Positions 14,858 to 22,002 of a stretch of DNA of 25,916 bases are shown in pieces. The notes beneath the pieces were generated by a model. It did no database searches. It was not told where the DNA came from and saw only the letters and a program-made list of their open reading frames with translations. The stretch spans positions 1 through 25,916 of the forward strand of contig CAYGRY010000037.1 in NCBI GenBank assembly GCA_964352405.1, written 5' to 3'. The position numbers and the translations under genes are program-made. Position 1 is the first letter of the stretch. The number at the start of each line of letters is the position of its first letter. Origin of the DNA: UBA4207 sp964352405 (lineage in GTDB: Bacteria; Bdellovibrionota; Bacteriovoracia; Bacteriovoracales; Bacteriovoracaceae).

Positions 14858-15151
14858 ATGAAGACATTTGCTGCTATTGCTTTCGCTATCGCTATCGCTC
14901 TTGCTACTACTGTTAGCGCTGATACAAATATCGATATGGATGAAGCAATTGATGTTTCTGCTAATTTCTCGAAGCCGGAAGTTTCACAGTCAGATCGTTT
15001 AAAGCAAGTTCGCGCTAAACTTGAAAAGCAAAACGAAATGCTTGTTAGAAAACAAATTGAAACTCTTCGTCTTAAAAACGAAATCGAACTTACAAAAAGA
15101 ACTCAACAAGCTTTCAATCAAATGATGAACAACTTAGAGCAAGTTCAATAA
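14858..15151 (+). CDS. Small exported coiled-coil protein
   Basis: The 97-residue protein has a signal peptide (1-21, VSA|DT) with an unusually Ala/Ile-rich core encoded by repeated GCTATC units. The mature chain of about 76 residues is charged. From about residue 42 to the end it has a heptad-like pattern of Leu, Met and Ile (RLKQVRAKLEKQNEML, then the ETLRLKNEIELTKR stretch). No cysteine and no catalytic motif are visible. It would sit in the periplasm as a helical oligomer. It is followed by a terminator and then by two larger genes of similar design, suggesting a shared role. I do not recognise a family. Confidence 0.75.
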   Translation: MKTFAAIAFAIAIALATTVSADTNIDMDEAIDVSANFSKPEVSQSDRLKQVRAKLEKQNEMLVRKQIETLRLKNEIELTKRTQQAFNQMMNNLEQVQ

Positions 15152-15179
15152 TCATCTGAAAAATAGATTTATATAACGG

Positions 15180-15206
15180 CCGTCGAAAGTTTCGACGGTT
15201 TTTTTT
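15180..15206 (+). terminator. Rho-independent terminator after the 97-residue protein gene
   Basis: CCGTCGA (15180-15186) pairs with TCGACGG (15192-15198), and eight T residues follow. It isolates the small gene from the next one, which has its own promoter. Confidence 0.88.
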
Positions 15207-15239
15207 CGCCTTCAATCTAAAACTCAGTCACTTAGCCTC

Positions 15240-15255
15240 TGGCACAAAACTTGTA
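15240..15255 (+). promoter_or_regulatory. Sigma-54 (RpoN) -24/-12 promoter of the 332-residue protein gene
   Basis: TGGCAC (15240-15245), five bases, TTGTA (15251-15255). This is the RpoN layout TGGCACG-N4-TTGCW with GT in place of GC at -12. A start near 15266 would give a 30-nt leader holding the GGGAGG ribosome binding site. An activator (enhancer-binding protein) would be needed; none is encoded here. Confidence 0.7.
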
Positions 15256-15295
15256 ACACAATCCTTTGAATACATTTTTTAGTCCGGGAGGATCT

Positions 15296-16294
15296 ATGTC
15301 TTTTTCATTTAAGCATTATGCTTTTGCTGTAACAGCACTAGCTGGTATCTATAGTGCACAAATTTCTGTTGGCTTTATTGGTGGCGATCATGCTCAAAGA
15401 ACAATTGCTCAAATTGATGAACAAGTTGTTCTAAGTGCTGAAAATATTGAAGCAGAAATAGCTAAGCGATCAGAGTCAAAAATCGCAAAAATCGAAGCAA
15501 TTAAAGCTGACATTGAAAGAATTGGAGAAATCTCAGACTCTAAAGAGTTAAAAGAACTCCTAGCTAATCATAGAGAAGACCTTAAGTTTCAAATCGAGTC
15601 TTATGATCTATTTAAGAAAAACGTAGAGACATTTATAGCAGCGCAAACTGATGACTTTGATGTCTCAGCGATTGAAGCTTCAATGATTAAACTCAGCGAA
15701 GAACAGCTTCAATTGGTCTCTAGCTATGATGCTAAGAAATTTGAAGAAGCTATCGTCATTGCCAAAGATAAAGAGGAAGAAGCTCGTGACCAAAAGATTT
15801 CGTCTCTTGAGCAGATGCTTTGTCAGCAAAAAGAGAGCCTAACAGCTCTTAAAGATGAGCTTTCAGCGAAACTTTCAGAACTAACTGAGCTTATAAGTTC
15901 AACTGATAGAAAACCAGAACCAACAATCTATGATCCAGGGTTTGCAATGCCATGGGCACAGATGCCAATGCCTTTTCAAATGATGATGAATCCGTTTAGC
16001 TTTATGATGGGCTCACAATTTGGTGGAGCTGAAATGAGTAATCCTTACCAAATGGGAATGGATCCAGGATTTGGCCTAATGGATATGTCTGGATTTGGTC
16101 TTGGAGGCAATGGCTATACTCAAAACAACTTTTATGGCCCAACATCATTCAATGCCTACAACAACCTAAGCAACTTTAATATGAGCCGTGGACCGTCTCA
16201 GGCCGAAAAGCCTGCTCATGTTCCAGCAGCTAACGCTTTTGTTCCTAATGTAGATCGCACAACTGTTCCAGAAGTGTCAGCGACACTACAGTGA
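15296..16294 (+). CDS. Exported coiled-coil protein with Met-rich C-terminal region, unknown family
   Basis: The 332-residue protein starts at ATG 15296, directly after GGGAGG (15286-15291). An earlier in-frame ATG at 15266 coincides with the expected transcription start and is not used here. Residues 7-28 are a hydrophobic signal or anchor segment. Residues 33-205 are charged and helical with several heptad-like runs (43-80, 150-202). Residues 210-300 are low-complexity and rich in Met, Phe, Pro, Gly and Asn: MPMPFQMMMNPFSFMM at 223-238, then NNFYG at 277-281. The tail (300-332) is Pro/Ala/Val-rich. It resembles the next gene in architecture but not in detailed sequence. A sigma-54-type promoter precedes it. 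Function unknown; an envelope or surface structural protein is plausible. Confidence 0.8.
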   Translation: MSFSFKHYAFAVTALAGIYSAQISVGFIGGDHAQRTIAQIDEQVVLSAENIEAEIAKRSESKIAKIEAIKADIERIGEISDSKELKELLANHREDLKFQIESYDLFKKNVETFIAAQTDDFDVSAIEASMIKLSEEQLQLVSSYDAKKFEEAIVIAKDKEEEARDQKISSLEQMLCQQKESLTALKDELSAKLSELTELISSTDRKPEPTIYDPGFAMPWAQMPMPFQMMMNPFSFMMGSQFGGAEMSNPYQMGMDPGFGLMDMSGFGLGGNGYTQNNFYGPTSFNAYNNLSNFNMSRGPSQAEKPAHVPAANAFVPNVDRTTVPEVSATLQ

Positions 16295-16334
16295 TCAAAA
16301 TTTAGTCACTACCCTATAATAATTTCAATCATTT

Positions 16335-16368
16335 AAACCCGTGTCTTCTGGCACGGGTTTTGCTCTTT
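16335..16368 (+). terminator. Hairpin between the two coiled-coil genes, possible terminator overlapping a promoter
   Basis: AAACCCGTG (16335-16343) pairs with CACGGGTTT (16352-16360) across eight bases. Only four T residues (16358-16361) come before GC, so termination would be weak. The right arm is also part of the sigma-54 promoter. Confidence 0.5.
16349..16364 (+). promoter_or_regulatory. Sigma-54 (RpoN) -24/-12 promoter of the 383-residue protein gene, consensus match
   Basis: TGGCACG (16349-16355), GGTT, TTGCT (16360-16364) agrees with the RpoN consensus TGGCACG-N4-TTGCW at every defined base. A start near 16375 leaves about 27 nt of leader, including GGAG (16393-16396) before the ATG at 16402. 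It should drive the coiled-coil protein gene and the overlapping lipoprotein gene. Confidence 0.85.
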
Positions 16369-16401
16369 ATAGCTGTATATAAATTAAGAATCGGAGCAGT
16401 T

Positions 16402-17553
16402 ATGAAAAAGTTTCACCCATTATTTGGTTTTATCTTATGCCTAAGCTTTGTAAGCTTTGCACCAATGAGTCTTCTCGTTGATGATGGTCGCGCACCAGCC
16501 AGTAATGAAACTCCAAAACCACAGGTCGAAACAAAAAGACAGCTCTTCGTCTTTGGACCTCTTATCATTTATCAACGTTCTGAAAGAATTAAAGAAGTTC
16601 GTACTGAATACGTAAGACTTCAATCTGATGTTGATTTAATTGCCAAACAAAAAGCTGAAATCGAAAGGCTTCTAAGCAATTCTCAAGGTTCAATGCAAGA
16701 AATCTCAAAGCTTAAAAAAGAACTTGGAAAGCTCACCTCTTCATACAATCAAACGAAGAGTGAACTTGAAAAACTTAGAACTGATTTCGATGCTGAGCGT
16801 GCTGCTCTTGCTGCTGAAATTGAAGCTCTTGTTGCAAGTAATGAAGCCAGTGAAGCTGAGAAAGCTGAAGCGCTTTCGCTTTTAGAACAAGAACGCTCTC
16901 TCGCTCAAAATCTATCAAATGATATCGCAAGCCTAACTCGCGAACTTGAGCTTAAAGATACAGAGCTAACTGAAACGAAATCACTTCTTGAAGAAGCTCA
17001 AGCCGAAGTTCTTGCCAAAGAAGAAGAACTTAAGAAAATCAAATGTGAAAATGAAGGTGCAATCGCTTCTTTAAGAGAAGATATTAAAAAGATTGAAAAA
17101 GAGCGCGATGATATCTCTGTGATGATGGATACATTACGCTTGGATTATGAACAACAGATGACACATCAACAAATGCAACAACAGCAAATGATGATGGCGA
17201 TGTATATGTTCTCTTATCAATCAATGCTAACACCTCAAGGTAATCCATATCTGCAACAATCTTCTGTTTTTGATCCAAGCTATCAGATGATGCATATCCA
17301 ACAGGCTCAACTTGTGAAGCAAATGAATAATATGCAGTATAAGCCTCAAGTGGTTAACAATTATTATGGTAGCTATACTGGTATGTACGGCAATGGTGGC
17401 GACTTCATGGAAGCCAATCCTTATGAGCTTAACCATTACAATATGTTTGCGAATAACACCGTTGATTTGAACGCCAACACCTCGATGCCAGCGTCAATTC
17501 AACCTAGTCTTTCGCCAGGTTACTTCTCTTTTAAAATTAAGGCCGCAAAATGA
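16402..17553 (+). CDS. Exported long coiled-coil protein with Gln/Met- and Asn/Tyr-rich tail, unknown family
   Basis: The 383-residue protein starts at ATG 16402 behind GGAG; an in-frame ATG at 16360 falls inside the sigma-54 promoter. A signal segment covers 1-25. Residues 45-58 form a hydrophobic stretch (LFVFGPLIIY). A long heptad-rich coiled coil runs from about 60 to 250. A Gln/Met block (251-312) contains a QQMQQQQMMMAMYMF-like run near 256-270. An Asn/Tyr/Gly segment (318-352) carries NNYYGSYTGMYGNGG. One cysteine (215) is visible. The layout parallels the preceding protein, including an NN-aromatic-YG motif. The stop overlaps the lipoprotein start (ATGA). It is probably a periplasmic or surface filament or scaffold; this is inference from composition only. 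Confidence 0.8.
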   Translation: MKKFHPLFGFILCLSFVSFAPMSLLVDDGRAPASNETPKPQVETKRQLFVFGPLIIYQRSERIKEVRTEYVRLQSDVDLIAKQKAEIERLLSNSQGSMQEISKLKKELGKLTSSYNQTKSELEKLRTDFDAERAALAAEIEALVASNEASEAEKAEALSLLEQERSLAQNLSNDIASLTRELELKDTELTETKSLLEEAQAEVLAKEEELKKIKCENEGAIASLREDIKKIEKERDDISVMMDTLRLDYEQQMTHQQMQQQQMMMAMYMFSYQSMLTPQGNPYLQQSSVFDPSYQMMHIQQAQLVKQMNNMQYKPQVVNNYYGSYTGMYGNGGDFMEANPYELNHYNMFANNTVDLNANTSMPASIQPSLSPGYFSFKIKAAK

Positions 17554-18185
17554 AAAAATCATTATTCTTAGTCTTGATCTCTTTATTTTTTCTTGTCGCT
17601 TGTACTGGATTTGATACAGATAAAGTTAGTGGACAATTAAAATCTAATGACGGTCGCTTAAGCATTAAAACAAGTGACGGCTTAGTCGATATTGATGAAG
17701 GACTAGTCGACTTTAGATTCAATACTGGCTTAATCGGAATTTATGATCCAAGTATCAGTATCATTCAAAATGGTATTGAAGTTGGTGAATTAAAAATTCC
17801 TAGAAATGGATTCCAAAATAATAAAGTTAAGATTTCGGCAAGTGAGCTCAAGCAAGATTTTGGACTTGAAGCAAGTCTTTCAGAACTAGAAATTGAAAAA
17901 TGGACCCATAGAGAAGAAAGTGTCAGTTGTGATTATTATGGCTACTGCTACGGATGCAAACTGGAAACAAAAACTGACGGTGAACTTGTGAATAACTGTG
18001 GTTACGATAATCGTTACGATTGCGACGGTAAAAGATGGGAAATTCGCGAAAATAGACGATTTGCCCAACAACTCAATATTAAATTCTTAAAAAGTGGAAG
18101 CAATGAAGAGATTGCGAACTTTAAGGGTAAGGCTTCAAATATACGTCAAGAAGCCAAAGTACTTGAGCACGGAACTTGTCTTTAA
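17550..18185 (+). CDS. Cys-rich lipoprotein, unknown family
   Basis: The 211-residue protein has a lipoprotein signal peptide with lipobox LVAC (Cys18). The mature chain is beta-rich in appearance, with hydrophobic/polar alternation at 26-75. A Cys cluster lies at about 127-155: CDYYGYCYGC, then NNCGYDNRYDCDG. With a final Cys near the C-terminus (HGTCL) these suggest disulfides in the periplasm or at the cell surface. It begins within the stop codon of the long coiled-coil gene, so the two are translated together under the sigma-54 promoter. A membrane-anchored partner of that protein is a reasonable guess. No family recognised. Confidence 0.75.
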   Translation: MKKSLFLVLISLFFLVACTGFDTDKVSGQLKSNDGRLSIKTSDGLVDIDEGLVDFRFNTGLIGIYDPSISIIQNGIEVGELKIPRNGFQNNKVKISASELKQDFGLEASLSELEIEKWTHREESVSCDYYGYCYGCKLETKTDGELVNNCGYDNRYDCDGKRWEIRENRRFAQQLNIKFLKSGSNEEIANFKGKASNIRQEAKVLEHGTCL

Positions 18186-18240
18186 GACGGCAATATTTTC
18201 CTAAATAAATGGCTCATTCTTCCGAAACATTACCAAGACT

Positions 18241-18254
18241 GCTGCGAATGCAGC
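18241..18254 (+). other. Small leader hairpin before the zinc-ribbon gene
   Basis: GCTGC and GCAGC form a five-pair stem with a GAAT loop, ending about nine bases before the GGGGGAAGG ribosome binding site. It is followed by no T run, so it is not a terminator. Any role is unclear. Confidence 0.3.
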
Positions 18255-18272
18255 GTACTTTGGGGGAAGGCC

Positions 18273-18491
18273 ATGGCCAAAACAATCTTTAAGAAATGTC
18301 ATATGTGTGGTCATGTCATCGAGGCTCAAGTAGAGCCGAAGCGTTGTGAAAAATGTCGAAAATCGTTTCTACCTAGTAATTACTTTGAAAAAATTCATAG
18401 CAAAGAAAAAGTCGAGTTTAACCACTTGTTTTCTTGTAGCGACGATCTCTTAGAAGAGAATTTAATTAAAGGATTTCACGTCCTTTGGTAG
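18273..18491 (+). CDS. Small zinc-ribbon protein
   Basis: The 72-residue cytosolic protein has two CxxC pairs in its first 30 residues (Cys9/Cys12 in KCHMCGH and Cys25/Cys28 in RCEKCRK), a typical zinc ribbon. The rest is charged and ends HVLW. GGGGGAAGG gives a strong ribosome binding site before ATG. It lies between the sigma-54 lipoprotein operon and recJ, with 87 nt upstream and 74 nt downstream. Function unknown; such proteins often bind nucleic acid or partner proteins. Confidence 0.75.
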   Translation: MAKTIFKKCHMCGHVIEAQVEPKRCEKCRKSFLPSNYFEKIHSKEKVEFNHLFSCSDDLLEENLIKGFHVLW

Positions 18492-18521
18492 GAATTCAGG
18501 GACTTAACGCCTAGCTATATC

Positions 18522-18545
18522 AGCCTGTTCTCGTCAGGCTTTATT
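18522..18545 (+). terminator. Weak terminator-like hairpin before recJ
   Basis: AGCCTG (18522-18527) pairs with CAGGCT (18535-18540) across a seven-base loop. The tail TTATTC is a poor U tract. It could end the zinc-ribbon transcript or partly attenuate recJ. Confidence 0.4.
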
Positions 18546-18565
18546 CAACATGCTAATTTTTTAGG

Positions 18566-20293
18566 ATGAATACACAACAAACAACTGAAACAGCCCCTTC
18601 TCAAAAACTCCATCCGGTTATCGTACGCCTGCTTGATAAACGCGGACTCGATCATCAAGGTATAACTGATTTTCTTTCTTGGAATCTCAAAGAGCTGCCT
18701 GATCTGATGGCCATGCATGATATTGAAAAAGCGGCGCTTCGAATTATCGATGCCATTGATGCAAAAGAAGAAATTGGGGTTTACGGCGATTACGATGTTG
18801 ATGGCACCACTTCATGTGCGTTGTTTGCTCACTTTTTTAAAATGCTTGGAGTAAAAGCAAAACTGATTCAACCAAGTCGCTTCGTTGAAGGTTACGGTCT
18901 TCACCCGCCATCTGTTGATCAGGCCAAAGAATCTGGCATTAAACTTTTAATCACAGTTGATTGTGGCATTACCAATAATGAAGCTGCTATACACGCCAAG
19001 AATATTGGTCTTGATCTCATCATTACCGATCACCATAAAGATGCCCGCGAAGAAATGCCTGATGCCTATGCGGTTGTTAATCCTAACCGCCGCGACGAAC
19101 CAGAGACAACTGAGCTTCGTCCTCTAGCTGGTGTTGGCGTCGCCTTTGCCATTTGTATGAAAATAAGAGAGCTCTTGATGGCCCGTGGGCAAAAGATTGA
19201 GACTCTTTATCCTCTGTTACAATTTGTTGCGATTGGAACTATTTGTGATTTGGCCAAGCTTACACCAATGAACATTAAGCTTGTTCGCCACGGTCTTAAG
19301 CAAATTCCTCAAACACAATATCCTGGAGTGAAGGCTTTCTTTTCTAGAGAAGAAAGAGAAGCTGGTTTTATTCCTGCTGAAAAACTCGCTTTTCACGTCG
19401 GTCCTTATATCAATTCAAAAGGCAGACTAGATCATCCTGAAAAAGCACTTTTGCTTTTAATGAGTGAAACGGAAGAAGAAGCTTCAACTCATTACAATCA
19501 TCTTGAGGTTTGTAATAACGAACGTAAATGGATTCAAGCCCAGGTTTTTGAAGGTGCAAGAGATCAGGTCATTAAAGATATTAGTGGCGGCGATCATCTT
19601 GCCAGTGTTGTTTACAATGCTGAATGGCACGAAGGTGTTATTGGTATTGTCGCTTCAAAATTAGTAGAGACATTTAAAGCTCCGGCCGTGGTTTTCACCA
19701 ACGGTGAAGAAGAGGGCATGATTAAAGCTAGTGCCAGAAGCTTTGGTGTTCTCAATATTTTTGACTGCCTTAAAGAGTGTGAAGACCTCTTTACTCGCTT
19801 TGGCGGTCACAAAGCTGCTGCAGGTCTTTCTATGCCTAAGTCTAACTTTAGAGCGTTTAGAGAAAGGTTCCTTCGCGCCGTAGCAGCAAGACCTCTTATT
19901 GAGCGAACAGTGCCCGAGTCATATGACCTTGAAATTCGCCCTGAAGAAATCAGCTATGAATTAACTAAAGCACTAGATCTTCTTGAACCTTTTGGTATGG
20001 GAAATTCTAAACCTGTCTTTAAAGTAACGGGCATGAAGCTTGAAAGCTTTGATCTTTTAAAAGATGTTCACGTCAGATGGAATTTCAAAACACCAAATGG
20101 TCAGTATCTTAAAGGCATTAGCTTTAATTATATTACCAAATGGGGCGTGATCCATCCTGAAGAGATTTATCGCTCACAACAAACTGGACAAGATCAATTA
20201 TCTGTCACCTTCACTCTAGGGATTAATCGTTTTAACGGACGAGAGTTTTTGCAGTTGATGGTTGATAATGTTTCTATTGGAAATTTAGCATAA
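18566..20293 (+). CDS. recJ: Single-stranded-DNA-specific exonuclease RecJ
   Basis: This 575-residue cytosolic 5'-3' ssDNA exonuclease acts in recombination and mismatch repair. It shows all DHH phosphoesterase motifs: GDYDVDGTTS (74-83), VDCGITNNE (131-139), DHH (155-157), ICDLAKL (226-232) and the DHHA1 motif GGHKAAAG (413-420). The C-terminal part (about 440-575) matches the RecJ OB-fold region. Length equals the usual bacterial form. AGG lies directly against the ATG at 18566, too close for an ideal ribosome binding site, and no better in-frame start is visible. Translation may be weak or depend on upstream context. Confidence 0.95.
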   Translation: MNTQQTTETAPSQKLHPVIVRLLDKRGLDHQGITDFLSWNLKELPDLMAMHDIEKAALRIIDAIDAKEEIGVYGDYDVDGTTSCALFAHFFKMLGVKAKLIQPSRFVEGYGLHPPSVDQAKESGIKLLITVDCGITNNEAAIHAKNIGLDLIITDHHKDAREEMPDAYAVVNPNRRDEPETTELRPLAGVGVAFAICMKIRELLMARGQKIETLYPLLQFVAIGTICDLAKLTPMNIKLVRHGLKQIPQTQYPGVKAFFSREEREAGFIPAEKLAFHVGPYINSKGRLDHPEKALLLLMSETEEEASTHYNHLEVCNNERKWIQAQVFEGARDQVIKDISGGDHLASVVYNAEWHEGVIGIVASKLVETFKAPAVVFTNGEEEGMIKASARSFGVLNIFDCLKECEDLFTRFGGHKAAAGLSMPKSNFRAFRERFLRAVAARPLIERTVPESYDLEIRPEEISYELTKALDLLEPFGMGNSKPVFKVTGMKLESFDLLKDVHVRWNFKTPNGQYLKGISFNYITKWGVIHPEEIYRSQQTGQDQLSVTFTLGINRFNGREFLQLMVDNVSIGNLA

Positions 20294-20340
20294 AGTTTAA
20301 ATACAATTATTAATCTTTAATTTCTGTGGGGAGGAATTAT

Positions 20341-21417
20341 ATGAAAGCATTGTTAGTTATTTTAAGTATGTTCGTTGTTTTTAACAGCTATGGTTCAGAG
20401 AGAAAATTTTGTAAAGCAGTTATAAAAAATAGAATTGATAAGGTTAAAAATATTTTAAAAAATGAACCACAAGCAATTAATTATAGATGTAAATATAAAA
20501 AGCACACTCTTTCTCCACTAACGTGGAGCCATGTTATGTTTAATCAAAGTATGAGCAGTTTACTTTTAGAAAAAGGTGCATCTCTTGAACAATCATTAAA
20601 AGAACATCCAGTAAGAGATATTATTTCAAGAATAAGAAATAATTATAATTGTCGATATGTTCATAATTGTTCTTTTATTGAATATTTAGCCAACATTGAT
20701 AACATCACTAAATATGTAACCATTAATGATGTTAATGCCGTTATCAATAACAATGGTTTTAAAATTTCAATTGAAACAAAGAAAAACTTTCTTCAAAAAC
20801 TTCAAAATGATAACTTTGATTTCTCAGCTTTAATCGGTGAAAATAATAGTACAATGTTATTTTTCGCAAGCAATATTGAAACATTAAAATTGCTTGTTAA
20901 TTTGGGACTTAATGTTAATTACAAAAATAACTTAGGAGATTCTTTTTTTACTAATGCAATAAAGAACAAGGCTAGTGAAGACTTCTTACTTAAAGCCGCT
21001 CAAATCAACACTTTAGTACTAAGTGAACCAGGCTCAAATAAGGAAATTCCTTTATTTATGAGCCTTACTAATAATATGGAGTCGTTATTTAGTTATATCT
21101 TTAACGCAACTAATCCGGATGCGAATATTACTGACTCTAGCGGTAAATCACTTCTTCATTATAGTTTCAAAGATATAGAAAAAGTCTCATTCCTTTTAGA
21201 AAATGGAACCGATATCAATTTGATTGATAACCAAGGTCAGACAGCTCTATTTTTAGCAGTTAAGAATAACGAAAAGTCTGCTACATTTTATTTGCTTGAA
21301 AATGGAGCTTGTAAAAGTATTATTAATACTCAAGGCAGAACACCGCTTAGCTACGCTATCGAAAATAATAATGCAGAAATCATTGAACTTTTAGCGAAAT
21401 ATCCGTCTGATTGTTAG
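20341..21417 (+). CDS. Exported ankyrin-repeat protein
   Basis: The 358-residue protein starts at ATG 20341 after GGGGAGGA (20328-20335); the GTG at 20326 lies within that ribosome binding site. A signal peptide covers about 1-18 (SYG|SE). Ankyrin-type repeats are clearest at the C-terminus: residues 265-295 (SSGKSLLHYSFKDIEKVSFL and on), 298-328 (GQTALFLAVKNN) and 331-358 (GRTPLSYAIENNNAEIIELL). Weaker units lie near 30-80 and 168-198. Cysteines at 24, 50, 104, 110, 324 and 358 suit an oxidising compartment. The gene is visibly richer in A and T than its neighbours, with many AAT and TTA codons, which may mark horizontal transfer. The binding partner is unknown. Confidence 0.85.
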   Translation: MKALLVILSMFVVFNSYGSERKFCKAVIKNRIDKVKNILKNEPQAINYRCKYKKHTLSPLTWSHVMFNQSMSSLLLEKGASLEQSLKEHPVRDIISRIRNNYNCRYVHNCSFIEYLANIDNITKYVTINDVNAVINNNGFKISIETKKNFLQKLQNDNFDFSALIGENNSTMLFFASNIETLKLLVNLGLNVNYKNNLGDSFFTNAIKNKASEDFLLKAAQINTLVLSEPGSNKEIPLFMSLTNNMESLFSYIFNATNPDANITDSSGKSLLHYSFKDIEKVSFLLENGTDINLIDNQGQTALFLAVKNNEKSATFYLLENGACKSIINTQGRTPLSYAIENNNAEIIELLAKYPSDC

Positions 21418-21424
21418 CCAGTAG

Positions 21425-21453
21425 ATGCACCAGCCTCACTGAGGCTGGTGCAT
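21425..21453. repeat. Perfect 13-bp inverted repeat between converging genes
   Basis: ATGCACCAGCCTC (21425-21437) and GAGGCTGGTGCAT (21441-21453) are exact complements with a three-base loop ACT. It lies 7 bp after the ankyrin gene and 7 bp before the cyclophilin stop. Neither strand has a U tract, so it is either a terminator of a U-poor type or an mRNA 3'-end stabiliser for both transcripts. Confidence 0.8.
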
Positions 21454-21460
21454 ATTAAAC

Positions 21461-21994
21461 TTATCTTACGATTGTAACTTTCTTCATCACAACATCTTCA
21501 ACCGGACGATCCATTTGTCCTGTCTTAGTGTTGCCGATTTTCTTAATCACATCTAGACCTTCAGTCACGCGACCAAAGACAGTGTGACGACCATCAAGGT
21601 GTGGTGTAGGAGCTAGAGTAATAAAGAACTGTGAACCATTTGTTCCTGGACCAGCATTGGCCATTGAAAGCATACCTTCAGCAGAGTGGCGAAGCTGAGA
21701 TGTACACTCGTCTTCAAAACGGTAACCAGGACCGCCACGGCCAGAACCTTCAGGACATCCACCTTGGATCATGAAGCCGTTGATGACTCTATGAAAAACT
21801 AGGCCATCATAATAATTGCCTTCTTTGACACATTCTTGGCGACCTTCAGCAAGATTGATGAAGTTCCAAACTGTCTCAGGGCATTCTTTAGCGAAAAGCT
21901 CGATAGTGAAATCGCCTAAAGTTGTTTCGACTTTAGCATTTACTCTTTCTAGATCTTCTTTGTGATCATTCTTTTTAAAACTTTTTCCAAACAT
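21461..21994 (-). CDS. Cyclophilin-type peptidyl-prolyl cis-trans isomerase
   Basis: This 177-residue protein catalyses proline isomerisation during protein folding. Core motifs are FHRVINGFMIQGG (67-79, with catalytic Arg69 and Gln77), GMLSMANAGPGTNGSQFFIT (107-126) and HLDGRHTVFG (132-141). The cyclosporin-contacting tryptophan of human cyclophilin A is His132 here, as in many bacterial forms. An N-terminal extension of about 20 charged residues precedes the fold, and there is no signal peptide, so it is cytosolic. It is the last gene of a six-gene minus-strand run, eight nucleotides after the lipoprotein gene, with AGGAGG as ribosome binding site. Confidence 0.95.
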   Translation of the reverse strand: MFGKSFKKNDHKEDLERVNAKVETTLGDFTIELFAKECPETVWNFINLAEGRQECVKEGNYYDGLVFHRVINGFMIQGGCPEGSGRGGPGYRFEDECTSQLRHSAEGMLSMANAGPGTNGSQFFITLAPTPHLDGRHTVFGRVTEGLDVIKKIGNTKTGQMDRPVEDVVMKKVTIVR

Positions 21995-22002
21995 AAGTCC
22001 TC

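Noticed and set aside
15266..15295. Upstream ATG giving a 342-residue version of the first large coiled-coil protein
   Set aside because: It has no ribosome binding site, coincides with the predicted sigma-54 start site, and the ATG at 15296 follows GGGAGG.
16360..16401. Upstream ATG giving a 397-residue version of the second large coiled-coil protein
   Set aside because: It falls inside the sigma-54 promoter and hairpin; GGAG and a signal-peptide start favour 16402.
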